DNA of 45,812 nt. Origin: CAZHMB01 sp964533515. GTDB lineage: Archaea; Nanobdellota; Nanobdellia; Pacearchaeales; GW2011-AR1. The notes beneath the pieces are model-generated. The model saw only the letters and a list, made by a program, of their open reading frames with translations, did not search any database and had not been told where the DNA came from. Shown piece after piece: positions 9,531 to 16,211 of this stretch (positions within the stretch are counted from its first letter, which is position 1; each line of letters begins with the position of its first letter). The translations under genes and the position numbers were made by a program. The DNA lies in NCBI GenBank assembly GCA_964533515.1, contig CAZHMB010000002.1:1-45812 (forward strand), in the 5' to 3' direction.

Positions 9531-9566
9531 AACATATGTTGAAAGATATATATCACAAGATATATG
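9531..9566 (+). promoter_or_regulatory. palindrome-rich promoter of the wHTH gene
   Basis: AACATATGTT (9531-9540) and GATATATATC (9545-9554) are perfect 10-base palindromes. AAGATATAT occurs twice 14 bases apart (9543 and 9557). The second copy overlaps the probable TATA box (GATATATG, 9559-9566), 24 bases before the ATG at 9586. This is a plausible operator, perhaps for autoregulation by the gene it precedes. Confidence 0.45.
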
Positions 9567-9585
9567 TTCTATCGATACAATTAAA

Positions 9586-9852
9586 ATGAAAGACAACCTA
9601 GACGTATTTTTTAGGAGAAAGCCGGCGATGATGCTTGTTGCTTTGAGAAAGAATACAAGAATGAGATATGGTAGTATTCTGGCCAAGGAAGTTGACTGTA
9701 CTTACAGCCACGCCGTGAAGATTCTACAAACTCTCGAAGATCTCGAGTTAGTAAGCTTTGAAAAAAAGGGGCGAGTGAAGATCATAAAGCTGACTAAGAA
9801 AGGAAGAGACGTTGCTGAAGCTATAGAGAACATTCAGAAGCTCGTTAAGTAA
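9586..9852 (+). CDS. winged helix-turn-helix transcription regulator
   Basis: 88 residues forming one wHTH domain. ILAKEVDCTYSHAVKILQTLEDLELV is the helix-turn-helix with recognition helix, FEKKGRVKIIKLTKKG the wing, and a C-terminal helix follows. The fold resembles small archaeal MarR/PadR-like regulators. The promoter contains palindromes, consistent with autoregulation. Target genes unknown. Confidence 0.82.
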   Translation: MKDNLDVFFRRKPAMMLVALRKNTRMRYGSILAKEVDCTYSHAVKILQTLEDLELVSFEKKGRVKIIKLTKKGRDVAEAIENIQKLVK

Positions 9853-9911
9853 CTCTCACTAATAAAATATCATCGCCCGAAAGTTGAACTTGAAGTTCAT
9901 TAGAAAGAAAC

Positions 9912-10070
9912 ATGACAATTCTAAAAGCTCCCAAAAAATGTCCCGTATGCAACAGCACACGATTCACTGTTTCAGAAAAAGGAGCAGAATGCAAAAGGTG
10001 TGGTTATACAAACAAAAGTTCTTATGAAGTTAATCAAGATTTGGAAAAAGAAGTGAATTCTATAGAATAA
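9912..10070 (+). CDS. zinc-ribbon miniprotein
   Basis: 52 residues. KKCPVC followed 14 residues later by CKRCGY forms a four-cysteine zinc ribbon of the type seen in archaeal transcription and ribosomal small proteins. The rest is polar with an acidic tail. It lies 59 bases after the wHTH gene on the same strand and may be cotranscribed. Function unknown; the cysteine spacing makes a real gene likely. Confidence 0.65.
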   Translation: MTILKAPKKCPVCNSTRFTVSEKGAECKRCGYTNKSSYEVNQDLEKEVNSIE

Positions 10071-10075
10071 ATAAT

Positions 10076-10771
10076 CTACTTGTTTTTTAACATAAATTTA
10101 TAAATTGTTACAAGACTCTTTCCTTTATAATCAGAATAGGATTTATGGGGTTTTCTATCATAAAGGTACTTAACGGATTTATCAACAACTAATTTCTTAA
10201 TATTGACAACTTTTAAACCAAACTTTTTAGCTAAATCTTTCATTTCTTGTTCGGGATGTAAATAATAAATTGTTTCATATTTATTTTCCCTAATAAGAAT
10301 CTTTTTCTTCATGGGTTGTTTTATTTCTGGAAAATATATGGCACTTGAAAGCAGGAAAATTCCCCCTTGCTTTAAATAAGTTTTTACTATCTCAAATATT
10401 TTATCTAAATTTTCTATATAATCTTCAACAAAACTCATAAGGATTATATCAAACTTTTCTTTAGGTTTTATTTTAGAAATATTCTTATGAATTATTGTGA
10501 TGTTATTTAAGTTATTTAATTTTCTTTTCTTTTTTAGAATACCCAACATCTCCTTAGAGTCATCTACTGCCATTACAATAGCACCTTCCTTGGATAATTT
10601 TATACTCCACCTACCGGTTCCACATCCCAAGTCTAAAATAGATTTATTTTTAACATTTCCGATCATTTTAAGAAGTTTTTGTTCTTCAAGAACATGGATT
10701 ACATTAGGCCATCCATCATATTTTGTTGCCCATAAACCATATAATTTCTTTCTACTTATCTTTTTAGCCAT
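10076..10771 (-). CDS. class I SAM-dependent methyltransferase
   Basis: 231 residues. SILDLGCGTGRWSIKL (about 39-54) is the SAM-binding motif I, VMAVDDS the motif II acidic strand, and FDIILMSFVEDY motif post-I/III. The C-terminal half (YYLHPEQEMKDLAKKFGLKVVNIKKL) is typical of small-molecule methyltransferases. Substrate unknown. A second, distinct methyltransferase is at 34265. Confidence 0.85.
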   Translation of the reverse strand: MAKKISRKKLYGLWATKYDGWPNVIHVLEEQKLLKMIGNVKNKSILDLGCGTGRWSIKLSKEGAIVMAVDDSKEMLGILKKKRKLNNLNNITIIHKNISKIKPKEKFDIILMSFVEDYIENLDKIFEIVKTYLKQGGIFLLSSAIYFPEIKQPMKKKILIRENKYETIYYLHPEQEMKDLAKKFGLKVVNIKKLVVDKSVKYLYDRKPHKSYSDYKGKSLVTIYKFMLKNK

Positions 10772-10807
10772 AAAGGAGATTATCTTTTTTAATATATAAA
10801 TTTAACT

Positions 10808-10863
10808 AAAAAAACAAAATGGCCCCGGAGGGATTTTGGCTCCCAAGTTCCCCCGGATTTTTT
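10808..10863 (-). terminator. hairpin plus T-run after radical SAM gene, containing tRNA-Lys 3'-end copy
   Basis: On the minus strand CCGGGGG can pair with CCC-T-CCGG, followed by TTTTGTTTTTTT, giving an intrinsic-terminator shape 45-95 bases after the radical SAM stop. The 19 bases at 10818-10836 (AATGGCCCCGGAGGGATTT on the plus strand) are identical to the 3' end of tRNA-Lys at 13152-13170. The next T/A-rich stretch (AAATTTAACTAAAAAA) is also shared. It may therefore be a degenerate tRNA fragment or an attachment-site-like duplication. Confidence 0.5.
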
Positions 10864-10904
10864 AATTTACTTTTAGAAGATAATTTTGAGGGGTGAATGG
10901 GCTG

Positions 10905-12401
10905 TCAGTTTCTATTTTTATCCAAAGATTTAAGGAATTCAAGATGTTCTAGCTCTTGTGGCCCATAAAGTGTTCTTTGTATCGCCCTATTTGAAATAAG
11001 ATTGGCAGCAAGGGCGACATTTATCATCTTTTCTCTTAAGGTTTTAAATCTTAAAGTTCTTCTCGCAAATTCTCTTGGGGAATAAAATTCTTCATACATC
11101 CCATTAATAGTGGTCTGTAGTTCATAGGGTGTAAAATGTGCTGGCCTCACAACAACATGTTGAACATCATATAAATGTGGGGAATTTTCCCTGAGTATTC
11201 TTCCTTCAGATTTCATTTGGTCATAAAATTTTGTTCCGGGCAGGGCTGTTGGGGGCATAAATTGTATGCTATGTACATTTTCTTTGCACCATTCAAAATC
11301 TTCTCTTAAACTTTCTGGAGTATCCCCTTCTCCTCCCGGCATAAACATCACATGACCCCAAAGACCTTGTTCGGCAAATATCTCTATTGCATCCTTGTTT
11401 TGCTGTGCGGAATAAGGCTTGTCATAACCTTCTAAAGAAGCATCATTAATAGATTCTAACCCAATATATAATGTTTTTATCCCGGCCCTCTTCAATGCAT
11501 CGAGAACATCTTGGCGTTCTGTTACTTTAACAGTAGATTGCGCACAACTACCTCTTGCTAATCCCTCGTCTACAATTCTATCGCAAAGTTCAATGGTTCT
11601 TCTTGGAGATGCCGTAAGATTATCATCGGTGAAAAAAAGAGACATGCCTTTTATATCTCTTACATCTCTCAAACCTTCAAGAACATGATCTAGGCCTTTC
11701 ATCCGATATTTTCCCCCATAGAAAGTTGTAACGCTACAGAAATTGCATGCATTTGGACAACCTCTGATGGTTTCCAAGACAGGAATATTTGCTTTAGTCC
11801 TTGTCCTTTTATTATATATCGGGTGAGGCAATTGAGATAATTCTTCTGCAGAAAGCCAGCCCTCTGGAGGATTAATAACAACCTGCCCATTTTTTTTCCA
11901 AGCAACTCCATCCAAGCCAGAGAGGTCTTCTGGATCTTGTTCCAACCTTTCTAGTAATTCTGGAAATCTTCTATCGCCTTCCTTCATAACGACTACGTCT
12001 GCGTGCCCCTCTTCTAGCCACTTTTCTGGTCTAAAAGTGGGATCCGGTCCACCAGCAACAGCAATTCCTCCAGGATTTTTTAATTTATATCTTCCAAGCA
12101 ATTCCATCGATTGTGGAGAAGTCCTAGTTATTGAAGAAACCGCCAAGACATCAGAGCCGTAACTTCTTGCTTCATTCTCTGGAGTCATCTTTCCCCCAGC
12201 CCCATCAAAGAGAGGATTTATCTGTTCAACATTCCCAAATCCAGCCTGTCTTGCCACAGCCTCCAAAGTTGGAAGAGCCCTAGAAGGAATTAAACCGAAT
12301 CTATCGAATACACAAAACCCCCCCTCCCCATTATATTCTCCGAATTGTGTTGGCGGCAACTCCACAAGCGTTACTTTACTTTGCTTGGTTATTTTTCTCA
12401 T
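10905..12401 (-). CDS. B12-binding-domain radical SAM protein
   Basis: 498 residues. The first ~150 residues resemble a cobalamin-binding Rossmann domain, but no DxHxxG motif is seen, so base-off B12 binding is not assured. The radical SAM core carries C215-x3-C219-x2-C222 (GCPNACNFC) for the 4Fe-4S cluster. FFTDDNLTASPRRT and YIGLESIND match the SAM-contacting strands of the family. The C-terminus is about 120 residues of mostly helix. Reaction unknown; candidates are methyl transfer or C-C chemistry on a lipid or cofactor. It lies 25 bases after the nucleosidase gene on the same strand. Confidence 0.85.
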   Translation of the reverse strand: MRKITKQSKVTLVELPPTQFGEYNGEGGFCVFDRFGLIPSRALPTLEAVARQAGFGNVEQINPLFDGAGGKMTPENEARSYGSDVLAVSSITRTSPQSMELLGRYKLKNPGGIAVAGGPDPTFRPEKWLEEGHADVVVMKEGDRRFPELLERLEQDPEDLSGLDGVAWKKNGQVVINPPEGWLSAEELSQLPHPIYNKRTRTKANIPVLETIRGCPNACNFCSVTTFYGGKYRMKGLDHVLEGLRDVRDIKGMSLFFTDDNLTASPRRTIELCDRIVDEGLARGSCAQSTVKVTERQDVLDALKRAGIKTLYIGLESINDASLEGYDKPYSAQQNKDAIEIFAEQGLWGHVMFMPGGEGDTPESLREDFEWCKENVHSIQFMPPTALPGTKFYDQMKSEGRILRENSPHLYDVQHVVVRPAHFTPYELQTTINGMYEEFYSPREFARRTLRFKTLREKMINVALAANLISNRAIQRTLYGPQELEHLEFLKSLDKNRN

Positions 12402-12426
12402 TTTTATAACGGTTAAATTATTCTAT

Positions 12427-13050
12427 TTAAATATTTGTATTTCTGAAATTTGTTAAAAAATTCATTAAAAAGAGATTCAGAATTTTTTTAGTTCTGATAA
12501 AATTTTTTAGTATTGTACACCTTAAACCAAATTCTCCTAAAATATACGGCCTTTTTGGAATAACATCACTAGCAACTTTTATTGCTCCAGATCTAATTCC
12601 TTTTTTATCTGCTTGCTCTAAAACCCCATAAGATTCCATATCAACGACCAGCCAATCAGGAGAGATTTCTTCTCTAGATAAAACTGCTCTACCAGATGTT
12701 TTGATTGGGGCTTGTTGGCATCCTGGATAACAATCGCCCAACTCTCTTTCAAAAACAGAGATATCTGGGAATAATTCTGGACGATCTTCATACCCCACCC
12801 TATTAGCCACAATCACTTTTCCAACAGGGATACTTTCACATAAACTTCCACAAAATCCTATTGAGAGCACTAAATCAAGATTAGGGGTGTCGCATAAATT
12901 TGCTGTAGCCAATCTAGCATTATCAATACCAATTCCAGATACCACTAATTCAATCCCCATTTTTTCAAAACAAGTTTTTTCAAGACCCCCTTTTGTATTA
13001 AGATAATCTGGGACCTCCCATCTATTAGCATAAACCATTCCAATTTTCAT
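12427..13050 (-). CDS. nucleoside phosphorylase / MTA-SAH nucleosidase family
   Basis: 207 residues of the PNP/UDP phosphorylase fold. SGIGIDNARLAT is the early substrate loop, LVLSIGFCGSL the glycine-rich strand, and VVDMESYGVLEQA (about 135-147) the MES signature that contacts the ribose. The protein is short for the family and its last 25 residues are divergent. Just upstream of the radical SAM gene, it could clear 5'-deoxyadenosine or S-adenosylhomocysteine; that pairing is inference. Confidence 0.8.
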   Translation of the reverse strand: MKIGMVYANRWEVPDYLNTKGGLEKTCFEKMGIELVVSGIGIDNARLATANLCDTPNLDLVLSIGFCGSLCESIPVGKVIVANRVGYEDRPELFPDISVFERELGDCYPGCQQAPIKTSGRAVLSREEISPDWLVVDMESYGVLEQADKKGIRSGAIKVASDVIPKRPYILGEFGLRCTILKNFIRTKKILNLFLMNFLTNFRNTNI

Positions 13051-13060
13051 TATTTATTAT

Positions 13061-13090
13061 CTCAGAATTAGCTTCTGAGGTGCTAGCACC
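13061..13090 (-). promoter_or_regulatory. inverted repeats in the leader of the nucleosidase/radical SAM operon
   Basis: CTCAGAA-TTAGC-TTCTGAG (13061-13079) is a perfect 7-bp stem with a 5-base loop. Overlapping it by one base is the perfect palindrome GGTGCTAGCACC (13079-13090). Both lie 11-40 bases before the ATG at 13050, downstream of a TTTAAA box near 13117. They could be a protein operator or a 5'-UTR hairpin. Confidence 0.45.
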
Positions 13091-13153
13091 CTAATCATAA
13101 ATTACTATCAACCTTTTTAAATTTAACTAAAAAATATCTAAAGATAGCATGAA

Positions 13154-13327
13154 TGGCCCCGGAGGGATTTGAACCCACGACACCCAGATTTCTCAAAGCG
13201 CATAATTTCTTTTGCGATTTCCTCGGAGGCAATTTGAAATCGCCGTTCCTATTTCGAGGAAGTTCAAAAGAAACCAGCGGGTTTCTTTTAAGAGTCTGGT
13301 GCTCTGACCAGGCTGAGCTACGGGACC
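13154..13327 (-). tRNA. tRNA-Lys (CUU anticodon) with 99-base intron
   Basis: The exons give acceptor GGTCCCG / CGGGGCC with A73 (no encoded CCA), D-arm GCTC...GAGC, anticodon stem CCAGA / TCTGG and loop CTCTTAA, so the anticodon is CTT. The T-arm has one U-U mismatch. The anticodon is at 13290-13292. The intron sits at the canonical 37/38 position (about 13190-13288). CTC/GAG and AAAG/CTTT helices flank three-base bulges, resembling a bulge-helix-bulge splice site with a short central helix. The intron contains an antisense copy of the structured repeat family. Confidence 0.85.
13214..13289 (+). repeat. structured repeat copy R1, antisense within the tRNA-Lys intron
   Basis: Stem I is GCGATTTC (13214-13221) / GAAATCGC (13236-13243), with loop CTCGGAGGCAATTT. 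Stem II is TTCCT / AGGAA. Stem III is a perfect 10-bp hairpin, AAAAGAAACC (13266-13275) / GGTTTCTTTT (13280-13289). The copy ends against the tRNA anticodon loop and fills most of the intron. Confidence 0.75.
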
Positions 13328-13401
13328 ATAATGGCGCGAAGCCTCCAAGGCTGAGGCTCGATCGCAATCGAGTCATCCCAGTGGGAAGCTACGGGACCAT
13401 A
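13316..13401. repeat. 15-bp direct repeat of the tRNA-Lys 5' end flanking a 56-base insert
   Basis: AGCTACGGGACCATA occurs at 13316-13330, where it is the 5' end of tRNA-Lys, and again at 13387-13401. The 56 bases between contain nested hairpins (CTCGAT-CGCA-ATCGAG and AGCCT-CCA-AGGCT) and, on the minus strand, a GGAGGC that recalls the repeat family. The pattern looks like an insertion with target duplication, or a partial tRNA duplication. The likely TATA box near 13420-13430 would start transcription at the outer copy. Confidence 0.6.
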
Positions 13402-13437
13402 GACATGAAAGAAAAATTTAGTTTAAAAATATGTTGA

Positions 13438-13644
13438 TTAATGACCAAAATCCCTATTTGCTTGAGATAAAATACTTTCTACATCTTCTTCTGGAATAGA
13501 TTCGATTGTTAAATTTAATGGCCTTTTACTTTGGGGTACATAATGAACTATTTCAGACCTTCCTTCACCAACTTTGAAATAAACATGATCCCATTCCGCA
13601 CCCGCCGGAGTTTTTCCTAAAAGACCAATTCGATAATATTTCAT
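13438..13644 (-). CDS. small hypothetical protein
   Basis: 68 residues, not recognised. It reads as a compact alpha/beta protein with no cysteines and no membrane helix. A good minus-strand TATA (TTTATAAAG on that strand, 13665-13673) lies 25 bases before the ATG, which supports a real gene. It is divergent from the structured repeats R2/R3. Confidence 0.6.
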   Translation of the reverse strand: MKYYRIGLLGKTPAGAEWDHVYFKVGEGRSEIVHYVPQSKRPLNLTIESIPEEDVESILSQANRDFGH

Positions 13645-13688
13645 TTTTTTAACAAATATTCACCCTTTATAAAAATTATTATCTTCCA

Positions 13689-13697
13689 GTATATATT
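13689..13697 (+). promoter_or_regulatory. candidate promoter for structured RNA R2
   Basis: GTATATATT is centred about 25 bases before the first stem of R2 (13716). Transcription from it would start at the beginning of the repeat. Confidence 0.4.
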
Positions 13698-13715
13698 GGG
13701 ATTATTCAATCCTGC

Positions 13716-13812
13716 GCGTTTTCACCAAAGGCATTTCTGAAATCGCTTACTCGTGCCCTCTCGTAACCTTTAGGTTATTAGGGTAACCGCAAAGGAAGGG
13801 AAGGTGCGAGAG
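13716..13812 (+). repeat. structured repeat copy R2 (candidate ncRNA)
   Basis: Stem I is GCGTTTTC (13716-13723) / GAAATCGC (13739-13746) with one mismatch, and its loop contains AAAGGCATTTCT. Stem II is CTCTCG..ACCTT (13758-13770) / AAGGT-G-CGAGAG (13801-13812). Its loop holds the conserved GCAAAGGAAGGG and an internal TAACC-TTTA-GGTTA hairpin that competes with GGTTA-TTAGGG-TAACC. No coding potential is seen. Confidence 0.65.
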
Positions 13813-13916
13813 TTTACGCGAGATTTTATCCTAAAAGTAAATTTAAAAAATCCGAGCGTGGGCTCGAGGTTAGGAAAACGTTTATGCCCTTTCCTCTGGA
13901 CCTACTTGGCAGGGTA

Positions 13917-14008
13917 CTTAGGTTTCCTATGCGATTTCGCAGGAGGCATTTCTGAAATCGCTTTTCCGCAAAAGAAGGGAAGGTACTAGGAAACCGCTTA
14001 GGTTTCCT
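13917..14008 (+). repeat. structured repeat copy R3 flanked by 12-bp direct repeats
   Basis: Stem I is GCGATTTC (13931-13938) / GAAATCGC (13954-13961) around an AGGAGGCATTT loop. Stem II is TTTTCC / GGAAGG. Stem III is AGGAAACC (13988-13995) / GGTTTCCT (14001-14008). CTTAGGTTTCCT occurs at both ends (13917-13928 and 13997-14008), so AGGAAACC can pair with either copy, giving two exclusive folds. A TTTAAAA box at 13842-13848 could drive it. The 13645-14011 gap holds only R2, R3 and these promoters. Confidence 0.65.
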
Positions 14009-14011
14009 CGA

Positions 14012-14320
14012 TTAACTATACTCTCTCCAAGAATGATTGCATTTCTTGCATTTGAAAAATTTCGTCTCGGCTTCATCTGCCGCTCGAGTTTGCACAGTCC
14101 AGAAATAAGCTTCTTCGTTCCCGCACTTTTTACATTTCTCGTCGACCGTCGGCAAAGTTTGCTGATCTTTTTCTGATATAACACTAATTTTTTTATGGCC
14201 CACAGCTTTTTCGCTTGTAGAAATCTTAACTTTGTCTTTCGTCGAATAACTACATCTAGGGCAACCATAATTCTTCGTCTTTTTTACAAGAACCGCACCG
14301 CATTTGGGACAAAAATCCAT
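14012..14320 (-). CDS. tfs: transcription factor S (TFS, TFIIS/RPB9-like)
   Basis: 102 residues. The N-terminal zinc ribbon has CPKC...CPRC, and the C-terminal ribbon has CKKC...CKKC. The QTRAADEAET loop carries the conserved Asp-Glu pair that TFIIS-type factors insert into the polymerase active site to stimulate RNA cleavage. Length and motifs are typical for archaeal TFS. TTTAATAAG (minus strand, 14342-14350) is its likely TATA box. Confidence 0.94.
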   Translation of the reverse strand: MDFCPKCGAVLVKKTKNYGCPRCSYSTKDKVKISTSEKAVGHKKISVISEKDQQTLPTVDEKCKKCGNEEAYFWTVQTRAADEAETKFFKCKKCNHSWREYS

Positions 14321-14374
14321 TTTAAATAAGTATTAAGTTTCTTATTAAAGATGCTTTAAAAAACCTTTCTTTTA

Positions 14375-15007
14375 TTAATTCTCTTCACAAAGGCCCCTTG
14401 TATTCTCCGACCTTAAAGGTTCATAAAATATTAATTTCACCCAGCCAAGCAAAGGAGCAATCTTGAATCTGGCTCTACCAACCAATTGCCCTTCATAGAT
14501 TTCTTCTTCAAAAAATTGAACTCTCCCAACATTGTCGCCCATTGTTGTGAATATCTTTCCTTCAGAAGATTCTTCAATATTCATGACCCGGTGGATAATC
14601 GGTTTGTTTTCAGGACCCCCGAAAAAAACAATTACATCCCCGACCTTAAGCTTGTCGGGTTTCGCCCGAGTTATAAATAAAATATCTCCTTTGTTCAAAC
14701 CTTTTTCAAAAGTGAAATCAGATTCACCGGTTTCAAAATCCTCGTAATTATCAGAATGGCCCAACCACCACCTATCAAAATCATTAAACTCCAGCAGATC
14801 ATTATCGTGATACATCGAGCAAGATTCTACTATAGCAAGCGAAAGTGTAGTTCCTGTGGCTAGATTTAACAATGGAAAAAATATAAATCTCACAAGTATA
14901 AAGATGAAAATCAATGAGATAAGCCAACCCTTGAAACTTTGATCCTGCCATACCACAAACCAAAACTTTTTCCAAAAATTATTCCAACCCTCTTTTGTAA
15001 TTACCAT
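14375..15007 (-). CDS. signal peptidase I (archaeal/ER type)
   Basis: 210 residues with an N-terminal membrane helix (about 28-46). The catalytic Ser is S64 in ESCSMYH, the His is H139 in PIIHRV and the Asp is D158 in TMGDNV. Serine plus histidine is the ER/archaeal catalytic pattern rather than Ser-Lys. About 40 charged residues are inserted between the Ser motif and GDILFI. The enzyme would remove signal peptides from the exported proteins that fill the right half of the window. Confidence 0.9.
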   Translation of the reverse strand: MVITKEGWNNFWKKFWFVVWQDQSFKGWLISLIFIFILVRFIFFPLLNLATGTTLSLAIVESCSMYHDNDLLEFNDFDRWWLGHSDNYEDFETGESDFTFEKGLNKGDILFITRAKPDKLKVGDVIVFFGGPENKPIIHRVMNIEESSEGKIFTTMGDNVGRVQFFEEEIYEGQLVGRARFKIAPLLGWVKLIFYEPLRSENTRGLCEEN

Positions 15008-15042
15008 AAGATAATGTAATGAAAAGAGTTTTTAAAGTTTTA

Positions 15043-15603
15043 TTAATTCGGACTAATTCCTCTCGCAATTTCAATACTTTCAAGAAATCTATTGTATATT
15101 CTACGGGCTTTGGGTTTTTCTTCTGAAGGGGGATTCATCAGGTCCGGATGCATGCCTAAGACACATAAGGCATATCTTGGGCTTTCTCTATCTACAATTG
15201 CACTCTTGTCTTCAGTAGGGAGCTTTCTCCTTGCCAAGTCAACTTGTTCCTCAAAGCCTAATCCAGGGGGGAGAAGCCCTCTTTTCATAGCAAGATTTAT
15301 ATACGCTTCGCCAAACCAAACCCCTCTTTGGTCTCGGACATATTTTCCACGATAATCCGGAATGGGTCCAACAGCTAGCTTAAGAGTATCTCTCTCATCA
15401 GCAGGCATTCCATCGACAACACACATAACAGGAGCAAGAGGATGATATCTAGAGAGTTTTATTTGACGTCTTTCAGCAGGTGACAAGGGTCTGAAATAAA
15501 TTTCATCTCGACTATTTCCATTAGTTCCTTCAGAAGGAGGTGGCGTTGTTTGGGCGTCCGGAGAGTTTCCTGTTGTACAATAATTCTCTGCACAAGTACT
15601 CAT
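15043..15603 (-). CDS. hypothetical soluble protein
   Basis: 186 residues, not recognised. The N-terminal ~35 residues are low-complexity (Thr/Pro/Ser/Asn). The rest is alpha-helical and Pro/Arg-rich, for example LSPAERRQIKLSRYHPLAPVMCVVDGM. No signal peptide or membrane helix is visible. It precedes the signal peptidase gene on the same strand. Confidence 0.6.
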   Translation of the reverse strand: MSTCAENYCTTGNSPDAQTTPPPSEGTNGNSRDEIYFRPLSPAERRQIKLSRYHPLAPVMCVVDGMPADERDTLKLAVGPIPDYRGKYVRDQRGVWFGEAYINLAMKRGLLPPGLGFEEQVDLARRKLPTEDKSAIVDRESPRYALCVLGMHPDLMNPPSEEKPKARRIYNRFLESIEIARGISPN

Positions 15604-15746
15604 GAGTATTATCTCACCAAAACAAAAGTTAGTCTCCTTATAAATCTTCTCCCGTCAAAATAAGTTTTCGTATAAATTAAGACAACAGAATATTCCTCAG
15701 AATATCAAACCGCCAACTTTAAAAACCCAAATTTCAATAAAGAGAT

Positions 15747-16211
15747 ATGGTTTTCAAGATAAATATTGGATCAAAATCAGGAAAGACTTTCAAGCTAGAA
15801 GCTGAAGCAGAATTCTTAATTGGTAAATCTCTTAATGATAAAATCTCAGGCAAAGAACTTTTACCGGCTTTGGATGGGTGGGAATTCGAAATAGCTGGAA
15901 CTTCAGACTCCGCGGGATTTACTTCCCATGAAGGCGTTGAAGGAATTGGTTTAGGAAAACAGCTTTTGAGCTACGAAAAAGGAATGCATAAAAGACCAAA
16001 AGGAGAAAAAAAGGTAGGCAAGAAACCTGCAGGATTAAGATTAAGAAAAACAGTTAGAGGGAAAGTAATAAGCCCTGCAATTTCTCAAGTGAATTTAAAA
16101 ATAATCAAAGAAGGTTCAAAGAAACTTGAAGAAGCTTTCCCAGACCAAGCAGATGCCGAAGCTAAACCTGCAGAAAATTCCGAAGCCCCTGTTGAAGAGA
16201 AGAAAGAGTGA
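15747..16211 (+). CDS. rps6e: 30S ribosomal protein S6e
   Basis: 154 residues. The S6e core is clear: FKINIGSKSGKTFKLE, LIGKSLNDKISG, ITGTSD-like IAGTSDSAGF, and the basic KGEKKVGKKPAGLRLRKTVRG stretch. A Glu/Ala-rich tail of about 25 residues follows. CTTTAAAAAC at 15717-15726 lies 25 bases before the ATG. It is followed by aIF2 gamma, a common archaeal pairing. Confidence 0.95.
   Translation: MVFKINIGSKSGKTFKLEAEAEFLIGKSLNDKISGKELLPALDGWEFEIAGTSDSAGFTSHEGVEGIGLGKQLLSYEKGMHKRPKGEKKVGKKPAGLRLRKTVRGKVISPAISQVNLKIIKEGSKKLEEAFPDQADAEAKPAENSEAPVEEKKE

Noticed and set aside
10821..10860. A second complete tRNA
   Set aside because: Only the 3'-end segment matches tRNA-Lys; no anticodon arm or D-arm can be formed.
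13153..13437. 94-codon plus-strand frame and an overlapping minus-strand 93-codon frame
   Set aside because: Both run through the tRNA-Lys gene, its intron and the duplicated 5' end; chance frames in GC-richer RNA sequence.
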